From an uncultured Lachnospiraceae bacterium (GTDB lineage: Bacteria > Bacillota > Clostridia > Lachnospirales > Lachnospiraceae): a stretch of 32,804 nucleotides of DNA. The notes below the pieces were generated by a model, which worked only from the letters and a program-made list of their open reading frames with translations, was not told the DNA's origin and made no database searches. Positions within the stretch are counted from its first letter, which is position 1, and each line of letters begins with the position of its first letter. The DNA is taken from NCBI GenBank assembly GCA_910585635.1, contig CAJUFE010000052.1:1-32804 (forward strand). Direction: 5' to 3'. Made by a program: the position numbers and the translations under genes. Of this stretch, positions 23,560-32,750 are shown in pieces.

Positions 23560-23803
23560 CGCTGTGGACGATCTGTGGATAAAAGCCTGATACCGGACAG
23601 TGACTAAATCGCTGTGGAAGACTCTTATGATCTTAAGGATCCACCCAAAGGTTTTCCACAGCCATATAAAACCTGTTTTTCTTTTATCTGCAAGGCTTTT
23701 TGGGGTTTTGAACAGATCAACAGCCCCTACTACGGATACGACGAAAAATGATCTATATATCCCATAGAACTATCATCGCCTGAAGGAAAGGAAGTTATCA
23801 ACA
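23560..23803. other. Replication origin, right DnaA-box cluster (oriC part 2)
   Basis: Between dnaA and dnaN lie TGTGGATAA (23574-23582, reverse, perfect), TGTGGACGA (about 23563-23571, weak), TTTTCCACA (23652-23660) and TTATCAACA (23795-23803). An AT-rich stretch (about 23661-23700) may be the unwinding element, as in the B. subtilis dnaA-dnaN spacer. I did not see a clear DnaA-trio array. Confidence 0.75.
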
Positions 23804-23805
23804 TT

Positions 23806-24924
23806 ATGAAACTGATATTTCAAAAGGATGCCCTGATCAGCGGCATCAACATCGTCCTGAAAGCCGTCCCTGCAAAAACGACCATGGATATCTTAGAATG
23901 TATCTTGATCGACGCCACAGGGAGCGAGATCAAGCTGACCGGGAACGATATGGAGCTTGGGATCGAGACAAAAGTAGAGGGACGGATCCTAGAAAGAGGA
24001 AAGATCGCGCTGGATGCTAAGCTTTTCTCGGAGATCATCCGAAAGCTGTCGTCCCCCGATGCCGAGATCGTCATCACCTCGGATGAGGCCTTGAACACCA
24101 CGATCTCCAGTGAGAGCTCTGTGTTCAAGATCCAGGGAAAGGACGGGGATGGGTTCTCCTACCTTCCTTTTATCGAAAAGGACCGCTACATCTGTCTTTC
24201 CCAGTTCACCTTAAAAGAAGTGATCCGTCAGACATTATTTTCCATTTCTCCTAATGACAGCAATAAGATGATGACCGGGGAGCTGTTCGAGATCGATGAT
24301 GATGGATTAAAGGTGGTGTCCTTAGACGGGCATCGGATCTCCATACGGAATATCGTCCTAAAGGATCATTACGAAGGCTTTAAGGTGATCGTGCCAGGCA
24401 AGACCTTGAGCGAGATCAGCAAGATCTTGAACGGGGATAACGATAAGGAGGTCCTGCTCTTTTTTGATCAGAACCACATCCTTTTTGAATTTGACGATAC
24501 CATCGTGGTATCCAGGCTGATTGAGGGAGAATATTTCCGGATCGACCAGATGCTCTCCGGAGATTATGAGACAAAGCTGACGATCAATAAAAAGCAGTTC
24601 TTAGACTGTATCGAGCGGGCCACGATCTTGATCCGTGAGAATGATAAAAAGCCGCTGATCTTAAATGTGGTGGAGGATGAGATGCAGCTGAAGCTGAACT
24701 CCAGCTTTGGTTCCATGAACGCCAGCCTCCCGATCCAAAAGACCGGACGGGATATCATGATCGGTTTCAATCCGAAATTTTTGATCGATGCTCTGCGGGT
24801 GATCGATGATGAGGAGATCACCCTGTTCATGATGAACCAAAGATCCCCCTGCTTTATCCGAGATGAGGGCGGACAATATATCTATCTGATCCTGCCGGTG
24901 AATTTTAACGCGGCCTCTGTGTAA
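23806..24924 (+). CDS. dnaN: DNA polymerase III beta subunit (sliding clamp)
   Basis: A dimeric ring clamp that tethers PolIII and many repair proteins to DNA. The 372 residues have three repeated clamp domains. Recognisable parts include MKLIFQKDALISGINIVLKAVPAKTTM at the N-terminus, the second-domain region FSISPNDSNKMMTGELFEI with VSLDGHRISIRNI, and the C-terminal FNPKFLIDALRVIDDEEI with YLILPVNF forming the partner-binding pocket. It starts with ATG after AAGGAAAGGAAG, 275 bp after dnaA. It leads the dnaN-rlbA-recF-gyrB-gyrA unit. Confidence 0.97.
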   Translation: MKLIFQKDALISGINIVLKAVPAKTTMDILECILIDATGSEIKLTGNDMELGIETKVEGRILERGKIALDAKLFSEIIRKLSSPDAEIVITSDEALNTTISSESSVFKIQGKDGDGFSYLPFIEKDRYICLSQFTLKEVIRQTLFSISPNDSNKMMTGELFEIDDDGLKVVSLDGHRISIRNIVLKDHYEGFKVIVPGKTLSEISKILNGDNDKEVLLFFDQNHILFEFDDTIVVSRLIEGEYFRIDQMLSGDYETKLTINKKQFLDCIERATILIRENDKKPLILNVVEDEMQLKLNSSFGSMNASLPIQKTGRDIMIGFNPKFLIDALRVIDDEEITLFMMNQRSPCFIRDEGGQYIYLILPVNFNAASV

Positions 24925-24967
24925 AAAGTGCCAAGATCAAAAGATCGATGTTAAGAAAGGCGAAAAA

Positions 24968-25177
24968 ATGGAGATCATTAGATTAAGGGATGACTATATC
25001 AAGCTGGGCCAGGCGTTAAAAGCCGCTGGTCTCGTAAGCTCCGGTGTGGAAGCAAAATATGCGATCGGAGACGGTGCCGTGACGGTCAATGGCGAGACGG
25101 CGACCCAGCGGGGCAAAAAATTGATAGACGGCGATGTGGTAGGCTTCAATGGTCAGACGATCAAGATCGTCAAGTAG
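24968..25177 (+). CDS. rlbA: S4-domain RNA-binding protein RlbA/YaaA
   Basis: A 69-residue protein made of a single S4 RNA-binding fold: DDYIKLGQALKAAGLVSSG, then KYAIGDGAVTVNGE, then RGKKLIDGDVVGFNG. In B. subtilis the homologue in the same place is associated with the ribosome large subunit. It is 43 bp after dnaN and 11 bp before recF, the standard order in Firmicutes. AGAAAGG precedes the ATG. Confidence 0.93.
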   Translation: MEIIRLRDDYIKLGQALKAAGLVSSGVEAKYAIGDGAVTVNGETATQRGKKLIDGDVVGFNGQTIKIVK

Positions 25178-25188
25178 GAGAAGGACTC

Positions 25189-26274
25189 ATGTTGATCGAA
25201 ATGATGGAGCTCAGCCATTATCGGAATTATGATACACTGAAGATCGACTTTTCTCCTGGCACCAACATCTTATACGGCGATAATGCTCAGGGAAAGACGA
25301 ATGCGCTGGAAGCCGTCTATGTCTGCTGCACCACAAAGTCCCATCGGGGATCGAAAGACAGGGAGATCATCCAGTTCGATCAGGAGGAATCCCATATCAA
25401 GCTCCAGGTCAAGAAAGACGGCGTGCCATACCGCATCGATATGCATCTGAAGAAGAACCGGACCAAGGGGATCGCCGTCAATGGGATCCCGATCCGCAAG
25501 GCCAGCCAGCTGTTCGGGATCGTCAATGTGATCTTCTTTTCACCGGAGGATCTAAATATCATCAAGAACAGTCCTTCTGAGCGGAGGCGTTTCATGGATA
25601 TGGAGCTCTGTCAGCTGAACAAGCTGTATGTCCATTCCCTGATCCACTATAATAAAGTGGTCCTGCAAAGGAACAAGCTGTTAAAGGACCTGCCATACCA
25701 CCCGGGATATGAGGCGATGCTGGATGTGTGGGATGAACAGCTGGTGTCCTTTGGCAGCCAGGTGATCAAAGAGCGCCGTCAGTTCGTCCAGAGCCTAAAT
25801 GAGATCATCGGGAAGATCCACGGGGAACTGACCGGAGAAAAAGAAGCGCTGGAGCTGCGATATGAGCCAAATATTGAGCCAGAGGCCTTTATGGCCTCGG
25901 TCAAGAAGGGCCGGGAGCAGGAGCTTAAGCAGAAGACGACCCTTACCGGACCTCACCGGGACGATATGGTCTTTCTCATCGATCATATCGATATCCGCAA
26001 GTTTGGTTCGCAGGGGCAGCAGCGGTCCGCCGCCCTGTCCCTCAAGCTTGCAGAGATCGTGCTCGTGCAGCGGCTGACCCACGATCCGCCAGTCCTTTTG
26101 CTGGATGATGTTCTATCCGAGTTAGACTCCAGCCGCCAGAACCATCTGTTAGATAATATCCATCACATCCAGACCATACTCACCTGTACAGGTCTGGATG
26201 ATCTTATAGAGCACAGGTTCCAGATGGATAAGATCTTTAAGGTGGTGGACGGGAAGATATATAAAGAAAATTAG
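25189..26274 (+). CDS. recF: DNA replication and repair protein RecF
   Basis: An SMC-like ATPase that helps load RecA at gaps with RecO and RecR. The 361 residues show Walker A YGDNAQGKTNALEAV (GDNAQGKT at 30-37), the ABC signature region GSQGQQRSAALSLKLAEI and Walker B PVLLLDDVLSELD. The N-terminus ELSHYRNYDTLKIDFSPGTNIL is typical. AGGAGAAGG precedes the ATG, 11 bp after rlbA. It is followed by gyrB after 30 bp. Confidence 0.96.
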   Translation: MLIEMMELSHYRNYDTLKIDFSPGTNILYGDNAQGKTNALEAVYVCCTTKSHRGSKDREIIQFDQEESHIKLQVKKDGVPYRIDMHLKKNRTKGIAVNGIPIRKASQLFGIVNVIFFSPEDLNIIKNSPSERRRFMDMELCQLNKLYVHSLIHYNKVVLQRNKLLKDLPYHPGYEAMLDVWDEQLVSFGSQVIKERRQFVQSLNEIIGKIHGELTGEKEALELRYEPNIEPEAFMASVKKGREQELKQKTTLTGPHRDDMVFLIDHIDIRKFGSQGQQRSAALSLKLAEIVLVQRLTHDPPVLLLDDVLSELDSSRQNHLLDNIHHIQTILTCTGLDDLIEHRFQMDKIFKVVDGKIYKEN

Positions 26275-26304
26275 TCGATCAAATCTCATCTTAGGAGGAA
26301 ATAT

Positions 26305-28215
26305 ATGGGAACTGAATATGGAGCAGACCAGATCCAGATCTTAGAGGGGCTGGAGGCAGTCCGGAAAAGACCGGGCATGTATATCGGGAGCACATCCCTG
26401 CGCGGTCTGCATCATCTGGTATACGAGATCGTAGACAATGCAGTAGACGAAGCTCTGGCTGGATTTTGCGACAGTATTGATGTGACCATCAATGCAGACC
26501 AGTCGATCACCGTCATCGATGACGGGAGAGGGATCCCGGTGGATACCCAGAAAAAAGCCGGAAAGTCCGCGGTGGAAGTGGTCTTTACGATCCTCCATGC
26601 AGGCGGCAAGTTCGGCGGTGGCGGGTATAAGGTATCCGGCGGCCTCCACGGCGTGGGCGCCTCTGTGGTCAACGCCCTTTCAGAATGGCTGGAAGTGGAT
26701 ATCTGCCGGGACGGCAAGATCTATCATCAGCGATACGAGCGGGGGAAAGCGGTCCAGGAGCTTAAGGTCACAGGAGGATGCGGACCAAAACAGCATGGGA
26801 CCACTGTCCGTTTCCTGCCAGATCCTACGATCTTTGAGGAGACGGTCTTTGATTACGATACCCTGAAGATCCGTCTGCGGGAGACCGCTTTCCTGACCAA
26901 GGATCTGAAGATCATCCTGCGGGACGATCGGGAAGAGAAGAAGGAAAAGGTCTTCCACTATGAAGGCGGGATCCGAGAGTTCGTGACCTATCTCAACAAG
27001 GGAAAAGCACCTCTGTACGATCAGGTCATCTACTGCGAGGGGACAAGGGACGATGTTTATGTAGAAGTCTCCATGCAGCATAACGACTCCTATACGGAAA
27101 ATATCTATTCCTTTGTGAACAACATCAATACGCCGGAGGGCGGCACCCATCTGGCGGGCTTTAAAAATGCGCTGACCAAGACCTTTAACGATTATGCCAG
27201 AAAGAATAAGCTCTTAAAGGACAGCGAGACGAACCTGGCCGGTGAGGACATAAGAGAGGGCCTGACCGCCATCATCAGTGTAAAGATCGGGGAGCCCCAG
27301 TTTGAGGGGCAGACTAAGCAGAAGCTGGGGAACAGCGAAGCCAGAGGTGCGGTAGACGCCATCGTCAGCGAGCAGCTCACCTACTTTTTGGAACAGAACC
27401 CGGCTGTGGCAAAGGCCATGTGTGAAAAGTCGATCCTGGCCCAGCGGGCCAGGGCTGCCGCGCGCAAAGCCAGGGAGCTGACCAGGAGAAAGACCGTCTT
27501 AGACGGTATGGCTCTGCCCGGCAAGCTGGCGGACTGTTCGGATAAGGATCCGGTGAACTGCGAGATCTACATCGTGGAGGGCGATTCTGCAGGAGGCTCT
27601 GCAAAGGATGCCCGGAATAAGACCAACCAGGCGATCCTCCCGCTGCGTGGGAAGATCTTGAACGTAGAAAAGGCCAGGCTGGACAGGATCTATGGGAATG
27701 CGGAGATCAAGGCCATGATCACCGCCTTCGGGACCGGGATCCATGAGGATTTTGATATCACGAAGCTGCGCTACCATAAGATCATCCTGATGACCGATGC
27801 CGATGTGGACGGCGCCCATATCAGCACCCTGCTCCTCACCTTCATCTACCGTTTCATGCCGGAGCTGATCAAGCAGGGGTATGTCTATCTGGCCCAGCCC
27901 CCGCTCTTTAAGCTGGAGAAGAACAAAAAGGTATGGTACGCCTACAGCGATGAGGAGCTGGATATGATCTTAAAGGAAGTGGGCCGGGATAATAACAACA
28001 AGATCCAGCGCTATAAGGGCTTAGGGGAGATGGATGCCGAGCAGCTCTGGGAGACCACCATGGATCCGGAAAGGCGTGTGCTCCTTAGGGTCACTATGGA
28101 CGCGGAGACCACGTCGGAGCTGGATCTGACCTTCACTACGCTGATGGGGGATCAGGTGGAGCCTCGAAGAGAATTTATCGAGGCCAACGCAAAATACGGC
28201 ACACTAGATATATGA
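26305..28215 (+). CDS. gyrB: DNA gyrase subunit B
   Basis: The ATPase subunit of gyrase introduces negative supercoils with GyrA. The 636 residues are the usual Gram-positive length without the E. coli insert. The GHKL ATPase has catalytic Glu and Asn in EIVDNAVDEA (E41, N45), DDGRGIPV (72-79) and GGLHGVGASVVNALS. The TOPRIM domain has EGDSAGGSAK (about 425-434), PLRGKILNVEKA and DADVDGAHI (about 498-506). The C-terminus has QRYKGLGEMDAEQLW. AGGAGG precedes the ATG. The stop overlaps a 34-codon ORF by ATGA. Confidence 0.97.
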   Translation: MGTEYGADQIQILEGLEAVRKRPGMYIGSTSLRGLHHLVYEIVDNAVDEALAGFCDSIDVTINADQSITVIDDGRGIPVDTQKKAGKSAVEVVFTILHAGGKFGGGGYKVSGGLHGVGASVVNALSEWLEVDICRDGKIYHQRYERGKAVQELKVTGGCGPKQHGTTVRFLPDPTIFEETVFDYDTLKIRLRETAFLTKDLKIILRDDREEKKEKVFHYEGGIREFVTYLNKGKAPLYDQVIYCEGTRDDVYVEVSMQHNDSYTENIYSFVNNINTPEGGTHLAGFKNALTKTFNDYARKNKLLKDSETNLAGEDIREGLTAIISVKIGEPQFEGQTKQKLGNSEARGAVDAIVSEQLTYFLEQNPAVAKAMCEKSILAQRARAAARKARELTRRKTVLDGMALPGKLADCSDKDPVNCEIYIVEGDSAGGSAKDARNKTNQAILPLRGKILNVEKARLDRIYGNAEIKAMITAFGTGIHEDFDITKLRYHKIILMTDADVDGAHISTLLLTFIYRFMPELIKQGYVYLAQPPLFKLEKNKKVWYAYSDEELDMILKEVGRDNNNKIQRYKGLGEMDAEQLWETTMDPERRVLLRVTMDAETTSELDLTFTTLMGDQVEPRREFIEANAKYGTLDI

Positions 28216-28316
28216 TGCAGCTGTTTGACGATCGTATGGAGAAGATCCGCTGCCTGATGAGCGGCGTGTGTCCAGGTATGCCTGATGGGCCCGCTCATGG
28301 GCGCATAAAGGTTTAG
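28212..28316 (+). CDS. Possible 34-residue ORF coupled to gyrB
   Basis: It starts ATGATG, with its first ATG overlapping the gyrB stop (ATGA), the arrangement of translationally coupled genes. It encodes MMQLFDDRMEKIRC, then LMSGVCPGMPDG, ending GRIKV and TAG at 28314-28316, 24 nt before gyrA. It fills most of the 125-bp gyrB-gyrA spacer. It has two cysteines and no clear helix or membrane segment. It has no ribosome binding site of its own beyond coupling. It may be a chance ORF. Confidence 0.25.
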   Translation: MMQLFDDRMEKIRCLMSGVCPGMPDGPAHGRIKV

Positions 28317-28340
28317 TAGATGTAGATCGGAGGAAATAGA

Positions 28341-30920
28341 GTGGAACCAAATGTATTTGACAAGATCCATGATAAAGATCTGAAAAAGACCATGGAGAAA
28401 TTTTATATCGATTACGCCATGAGCGTGATCGCCTCCAGAGCGCTGCCGGATGTACGCGACGGCCTAAAGCCGGTACAGAGGCGAGTCCTTTTTTCCATGA
28501 TCGAACTGAACAATGGGCCGGACAAGCCTCATCGGAAATGTGCCCGTATCGTCGGCGATACCATGGGTAAATACCATCCCCACGGGGACAGCTCCATCTA
28601 TGGTGCATTGGTCAATATGGCGCAAAAATGGTCTACCCGTTATATGCTGGTGGATGGCCACGGGAATTTCGGCTCGATCGACGGGGACGGGGCTGCGGCT
28701 ATGCGTTATACGGAAGCCCGTCTCAGCAAGATCTCCATGGAGATGCTGGCGGATATCAATAAAGATACCGTTGACTTCGTACCCAATTTTGATGAGACAG
28801 AACGGGAGCCCGTAGTCCTTCCGGCAAGGTTCCCCAATCTTTTATGCAACGGCACCTCCGGCATAGCGGTGGGCATGGCCACCAATATCCCGCCCCATAA
28901 CCTGCGGGAGGTGATCGGTGCGGTGGTGAAGCTGATCGACGACCGTATCGAAGAAAAGGAGACCAGCTTAGAGGAGATCATGGAGATCGTCAAAGGCCCG
29001 GACTTCCCTACCGGGGCTACGATCATGGGCCGGGCAGGCATCGAGGAGGCTTATCGGACGGGGCGGGGCAAGATCAAGGTCCGGGCCGTCACCAATATCG
29101 AGACCTTGCCCAACGGAAAGAACCGGATCATCGTGACAGAGATCCCATACCTGGTCAATAAGGCCAGGCTGATCGAGAAGATCGCCGAGCTGGTTAAAGA
29201 AAAAAAGGTGGATGGGATCACCGGCATCTGGGATGAATCGAACCGTGAAGGCCTTCGGATCTGCATCGAGCTGCGGCGGGATGTGAACGCTAATGTCTTG
29301 CTGAACCAGCTGTTCAAGCATACCCAGCTGCAGGATACCTTCGGCGTGATCATGCTGGCGCTGGTCAACAACCAGCCCAGAGTATTAAATCTCCTGCAGA
29401 TGCTGGAGTTCTACTTAAAGCACCAGGAGGATGTGGTGACCCGCAGGGTACGCTACGACCTCAACAAGGCAGAAGAGAGAGCCCATATATTAGAAGGACT
29501 CTTAAAGGCCCTGGACCACATCGATGAGGTGATCCAGATCATCCGCAGCTCCGCGAACACGCCGGAGGCAAAGGAACGGCTGATGGACCGCTTTGAGCTG
29601 ACGGATCCTCAGTCCCAGGCGATCGTGGACATGCGTCTGCGGGCTCTCACCGGTTTGGAGAGAGAGAAGCTGGAAAATGAGTACAAGGAGCTGGAAGCTA
29701 AGATCCAGGAACTGCGAGGAATCTTGGCAGATGAGAAAAAGCTGTTGATGGTGATCAAAGAAGAGATCCAGGTGATCGCCGATAAGTATGGGGACGATCG
29801 AAAGACCGACATCGGATATGATGATGATATGTCCGTGGAGGACCTGATCCCCGATGATGATACAGTCATCGCCATGACCCATCTAGGCTATATCAAGCGG
29901 ATGGACATCGATAATTTCAGATCCCAGAACCGAGGGGGAAAAGGGATCAAGGGGATGCAGACCATCGAGGAGGATTATATCGAGGATCTCTTTATGACCA
30001 CGAACCATCATTATGTGATGTTCTTTACGGATACGGGGCGGGTGTACCGGATAAAAGCCTATGAGATCCCGGAAGCCGGGAGGACAGCCAGAGGGACGGC
30101 GATCGTGAACATCCTGCAGATGATGCCGGGCGAAAAGATCACAGCCGTGATCCCCATGAAGGGCTACGACGATGAGAGCTATCTGGTCATGGCCACCAAG
30201 AAGGGGATGATCAAGAAGACTCCCATGAAGGAATACGCCTTTGTCCGCAAGACCGGTCTGCAGGCGATCCTCTTAAAGGAAGACGATCAGCTGATCGAGG
30301 TGAAGGTCAGCGACGGCAGCGAAGAGATCTTCATGGTGACCCAGAAGGGGATGTGCATCCGCTTCCATGAAAAAGATGTGCGCATCACGGGCCGCGTATC
30401 CATGGGCGTGATCGGGATGCGGATCGATGAGGAGGATGCGGTGATCGGGATGCAGACAGCCAGTCAGGGGGAGTGCCTGCTCACCGCTTCGGAAAAGGGC
30501 TATGGGAAGCGCACCTATATCCATGAGTTCCGTTCTCAGTTCAGAGGCGGAAAGGGCATCCTGTGCTATAAGATCATGGAGAAGACCGGCTGTCTGATCG
30601 GAGCCAAGCTGGTAGACGACCACCGGGAGGTGATGCTGATCACCAACGAGGGGATCATCATCCGGATGGCGGTCAAGGATATCAGCATCATCGGTCGGAA
30701 CACCTCCGGCGTGAAGCTGATGAACATCGATCCGGAGTCCGATGTGCGTGTAGCCGGGATCGCCAAGGTGCGGGAGAGCAGCGTGAACGAGGATGGGGCG
30801 GCAGAAGAGACGGAGGACGGTCTGGAAGAGGATATGCTGGGAGGATCGGATACCCTTGGAGAGGAAGGATCCATTAAAGGAGAGGAAGATCCAGAGAAAG
30901 CAGGAGAGCCCGAAAAATAA
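28341..30920 (+). CDS. gyrA: DNA gyrase subunit A
   Basis: The DNA-cleaving subunit of gyrase. It starts with GTG (28341) after CGGAGGAAAT. The 859 residues contain the breakage-reunion domain with active Tyr Y123 in AAAMRYTEARL. The quinolone region reads HPHGDSSIYGALVNMAQ (79-95): the Ser equivalent to E. coli S83 is kept, but the position of D87 is Gly (G88). The C-terminal beta-pinwheel carries the GyrA box as QNRGGKGIKG, which separates it from ParC, and a second QFRGGKG. The last 45 or so residues are very acidic. It follows gyrB. Confidence 0.97.
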   Translation: MEPNVFDKIHDKDLKKTMEKFYIDYAMSVIASRALPDVRDGLKPVQRRVLFSMIELNNGPDKPHRKCARIVGDTMGKYHPHGDSSIYGALVNMAQKWSTRYMLVDGHGNFGSIDGDGAAAMRYTEARLSKISMEMLADINKDTVDFVPNFDETEREPVVLPARFPNLLCNGTSGIAVGMATNIPPHNLREVIGAVVKLIDDRIEEKETSLEEIMEIVKGPDFPTGATIMGRAGIEEAYRTGRGKIKVRAVTNIETLPNGKNRIIVTEIPYLVNKARLIEKIAELVKEKKVDGITGIWDESNREGLRICIELRRDVNANVLLNQLFKHTQLQDTFGVIMLALVNNQPRVLNLLQMLEFYLKHQEDVVTRRVRYDLNKAEERAHILEGLLKALDHIDEVIQIIRSSANTPEAKERLMDRFELTDPQSQAIVDMRLRALTGLEREKLENEYKELEAKIQELRGILADEKKLLMVIKEEIQVIADKYGDDRKTDIGYDDDMSVEDLIPDDDTVIAMTHLGYIKRMDIDNFRSQNRGGKGIKGMQTIEEDYIEDLFMTTNHHYVMFFTDTGRVYRIKAYEIPEAGRTARGTAIVNILQMMPGEKITAVIPMKGYDDESYLVMATKKGMIKKTPMKEYAFVRKTGLQAILLKEDDQLIEVKVSDGSEEIFMVTQKGMCIRFHEKDVRITGRVSMGVIGMRIDEEDAVIGMQTASQGECLLTASEKGYGKRTYIHEFRSQFRGGKGILCYKIMEKTGCLIGAKLVDDHREVMLITNEGIIIRMAVKDISIIGRNTSGVKLMNIDPESDVRVAGIAKVRESSVNEDGAAEETEDGLEEDMLGGSDTLGEEGSIKGEEDPEKAGEPEK

Positions 30921-30979
30921 AAAAGCCATCCGCCACAGACTGGCATAAAAACATAGAAAACGATCATCAAGATCCTTAA

Positions 30980-31741
30980 ATGGATATCATCAAGACTTTA
31001 TTTATAGAAGGGAAATGGATCACAGAGATGGAACGGATCGCATATATGATCTTGGTAAACCTGTATCGTGCCCCGATATGGTTTTATCAAGTATGCCGTT
31101 TCGGGAGGACTTCCGATACCCATACGGAAGAGGAACGATATGGCCTTTTAAGGGGTATCGTCAAAAAAGTGAACCGGACAGGCCGGGTGACCGTAAAGGT
31201 TTTTGGGGTAGAGAATATCCCCATAAAAGATGGTTTTATCTTATTTCCAAACCATCAGGGCTTTTTTGACTCCCTGGCGCTGTTAGATACTTGTCCTCGT
31301 CCTTTTGGCGTAGTGATCAAAAAAGAGGCAACAAAATGGTTCCTGGTCAAACAGGTGATCGCGCTGGTCCGTGGGATCGGGATCGACCGTAATGATATCA
31401 GGGCCTCGATGGAAGTGATCGGCCATGTGACAGAAGAAGTGAAGGGTGGGAGGAATTTTTTGATATTCCCGGAGGGGACCAGGAGCCGGGAAGGGAACAG
31501 GATCTTAAAGTTTAAAGGCGGGACCTTTAAAAGTGCGGTCAATGCCAGATGTCCGATCGTCCCTGTGGCCCTGATCGATTGCTACAGACCATTCGATATC
31601 CATTCGATCAAAAAAGAAACAGTCCAGGTGCATTATCTGGAACCGCTCTATCCGGAACAATATATGGGCATGCGGACCAAGGATATAGCAGATATCGTAC
31701 ATGACAAGATCCAGAAGACGATAGAAGAAAACGCTTCTTAA
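30980..31741 (+). CDS. plsC: 1-acyl-sn-glycerol-3-phosphate acyltransferase (PlsC family)
   Basis: It transfers an acyl group to lysophosphatidic acid to make phosphatidic acid at the membrane. Up to 253 residues. An N-terminal hydrophobic helix (about 17-40) is followed by the acyltransferase motifs: NHQGFFDS (HX4D: H92, D97), GIGIDRND, FPEGTRSREG (163-172) and a VPVALIDCYRP-type motif IV. Two starts are possible: the ATG at 30980, and the ATG at 31028 (M17, starting MERIAYMIL), which looks more like the family N-terminus. Neither has a strong ribosome binding site. It lies 59 bp after gyrA and may be read from it. Exact acceptor not provable here. Confidence 0.88.
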   Translation: MDIIKTLFIEGKWITEMERIAYMILVNLYRAPIWFYQVCRFGRTSDTHTEEERYGLLRGIVKKVNRTGRVTVKVFGVENIPIKDGFILFPNHQGFFDSLALLDTCPRPFGVVIKKEATKWFLVKQVIALVRGIGIDRNDIRASMEVIGHVTEEVKGGRNFLIFPEGTRSREGNRILKFKGGTFKSAVNARCPIVPVALIDCYRPFDIHSIKKETVQVHYLEPLYPEQYMGMRTKDIADIVHDKIQKTIEENAS

Positions 31742-31757
31742 AAACAAGAAAAAATGC

Positions 31758-31784
31758 TTTACTTTTTCGATAAAATGCCGATAT
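31758..31784 (+). promoter_or_regulatory. Possible sigma28/SigD-type promoter
   Basis: GCCGATAT (31777-31784) exactly matches the -10 of SigD (flagellar sigma) promoters. TTTACTTT lies 11 bp upstream (31758-31765), partly matching TAAAGTTT at the correct distance. It would start about 70 nt before the next gene. The -35 is imperfect. Confidence 0.4.
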
Positions 31785-31863
31785 AACAGATAAACGTAAC
31801 TTTCATATATAGTTTGTATACATGATCTCTTGCGTTATTTATCTGAGGAAAAGGAGGACCAAC

Positions 31864-32490
31864 ATGCAAGTAAATCAGGATACGGCTATCCGCCAGTACA
31901 CCCAGGCTGTTGGGAACTACAGCAAAACATCCGCGGCGTCTTCTGCAGGGAAGCAGGCTACCGCCAGCGAAGGGACAGAGGCTTCTAAGGTCCAGAAACC
32001 TGATGTGGACACAGTCGAGATCAGCAAGGACAACCAGGTTACAAAGATGAGCGCTTCAGACAGAGCCTCGTTGATACAGAGCATGAAGAGCGATCTGGAG
32101 AACCAGACCACCCGTTTCATCAACATGATGACCCAGAACTTCCAGAAACAGGGGATCACGGCAGCTACAGCCGGGAGCAATGATTTCTGGAGGATGATGG
32201 CCAGCGGCAACTTTACTGTCGATGCCAAGACAAAGGCAGATGCACAGGCAGCGATCTCCGAGGACGGCTATTGGGGAGTCTCTAAGACCTCCCAGAGGAT
32301 CTTTGATTTCGCGGCAGCATTAGCAGGGGACGATCCTGAAAAGATGAAGACCATGCAGGCTGCAGTAGAGAAAGGCTTCAAGCAGGCCGAGGAGGCCTGG
32401 GGCGGCGCTCTTCCGTCGATCTGCGGCGATACTAAGAGTGCGATCGATAAGCTTTTCGACGACTACTATGCAAAGAATGGTGTGGCGTGA
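31864..32490 (+). CDS. DUF5610-like protein of unknown function
   Basis: I choose the ATG at 31864 (208 residues, MQVNQDTAIRQYTQAVG) because AAGGAGG stands just upstream; an earlier in-frame ATG at 31822 has none. The N-terminal 60 residues are Ser/Thr/Ala-rich and disordered, with DTVEISKDNQ like the short tags seen in FlgM- and flagellum-associated proteins. The C-terminal domain (about 125-205) contains DGYWGVSKTSQRIFDFAAAL, DDPEKMKTMQAAVEKGF and AEEAWGGALPSICGDT, resembling DUF5610. It has no signal peptide or membrane segment. A SigD-like promoter in front suggests a link to motility or surface behaviour, but no flagellar gene is in the window. It is monocistronic with a strong terminator. 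Confidence 0.7.
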   Translation: MQVNQDTAIRQYTQAVGNYSKTSAASSAGKQATASEGTEASKVQKPDVDTVEISKDNQVTKMSASDRASLIQSMKSDLENQTTRFINMMTQNFQKQGITAATAGSNDFWRMMASGNFTVDAKTKADAQAAISEDGYWGVSKTSQRIFDFAAALAGDDPEKMKTMQAAVEKGFKQAEEAWGGALPSICGDTKSAIDKLFDDYYAKNGVA

Positions 32491-32535
32491 GATAAAGATC
32501 CGCCATATGAGGCCGAGAGCATAAGGTGATGTGTG

Positions 32536-32577
32536 CAGGACAGGATCGTGTTCGATCTTGTCCTGTTCTTTATCTTT
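32536..32577 (+). terminator. Intrinsic terminator of the DUF5610-like gene
   Basis: A 13-bp stem (32536-32548 with 32553-32565, one G-U pair, loop TGTT) is followed by TTCTTTATCTTT. Confidence 0.88.
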
Positions 32578-32661
32578 ATATAACAGAACAGATACCCTGG
32601 ACTGCTACGATCTCTTTTTATCCGTCTATTTTTACTCGGAAAAAAATTTTTAAAAAATAGG

Positions 32662-32690
32662 TTGACAAAAGCATCGCCCTTTTATATAAT
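32662..32690 (+). promoter_or_regulatory. tRNA-Ser promoter, full consensus
   Basis: TTGACA (32662-32667), exactly 17 bp, TATAAT (32685-32690), with an A/T-rich UP-like stretch directly upstream (32640-32660). This is what a strongly expressed stable-RNA promoter looks like. Start would be near 32698, about 53 nt before the tRNA. Confidence 0.9.
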
Positions 32691-32750
32691 ATAACACGTG
32701 TCTGATGACAAATGTGTCAAGGACATGATCATATGGAGATCAAGAAATCC

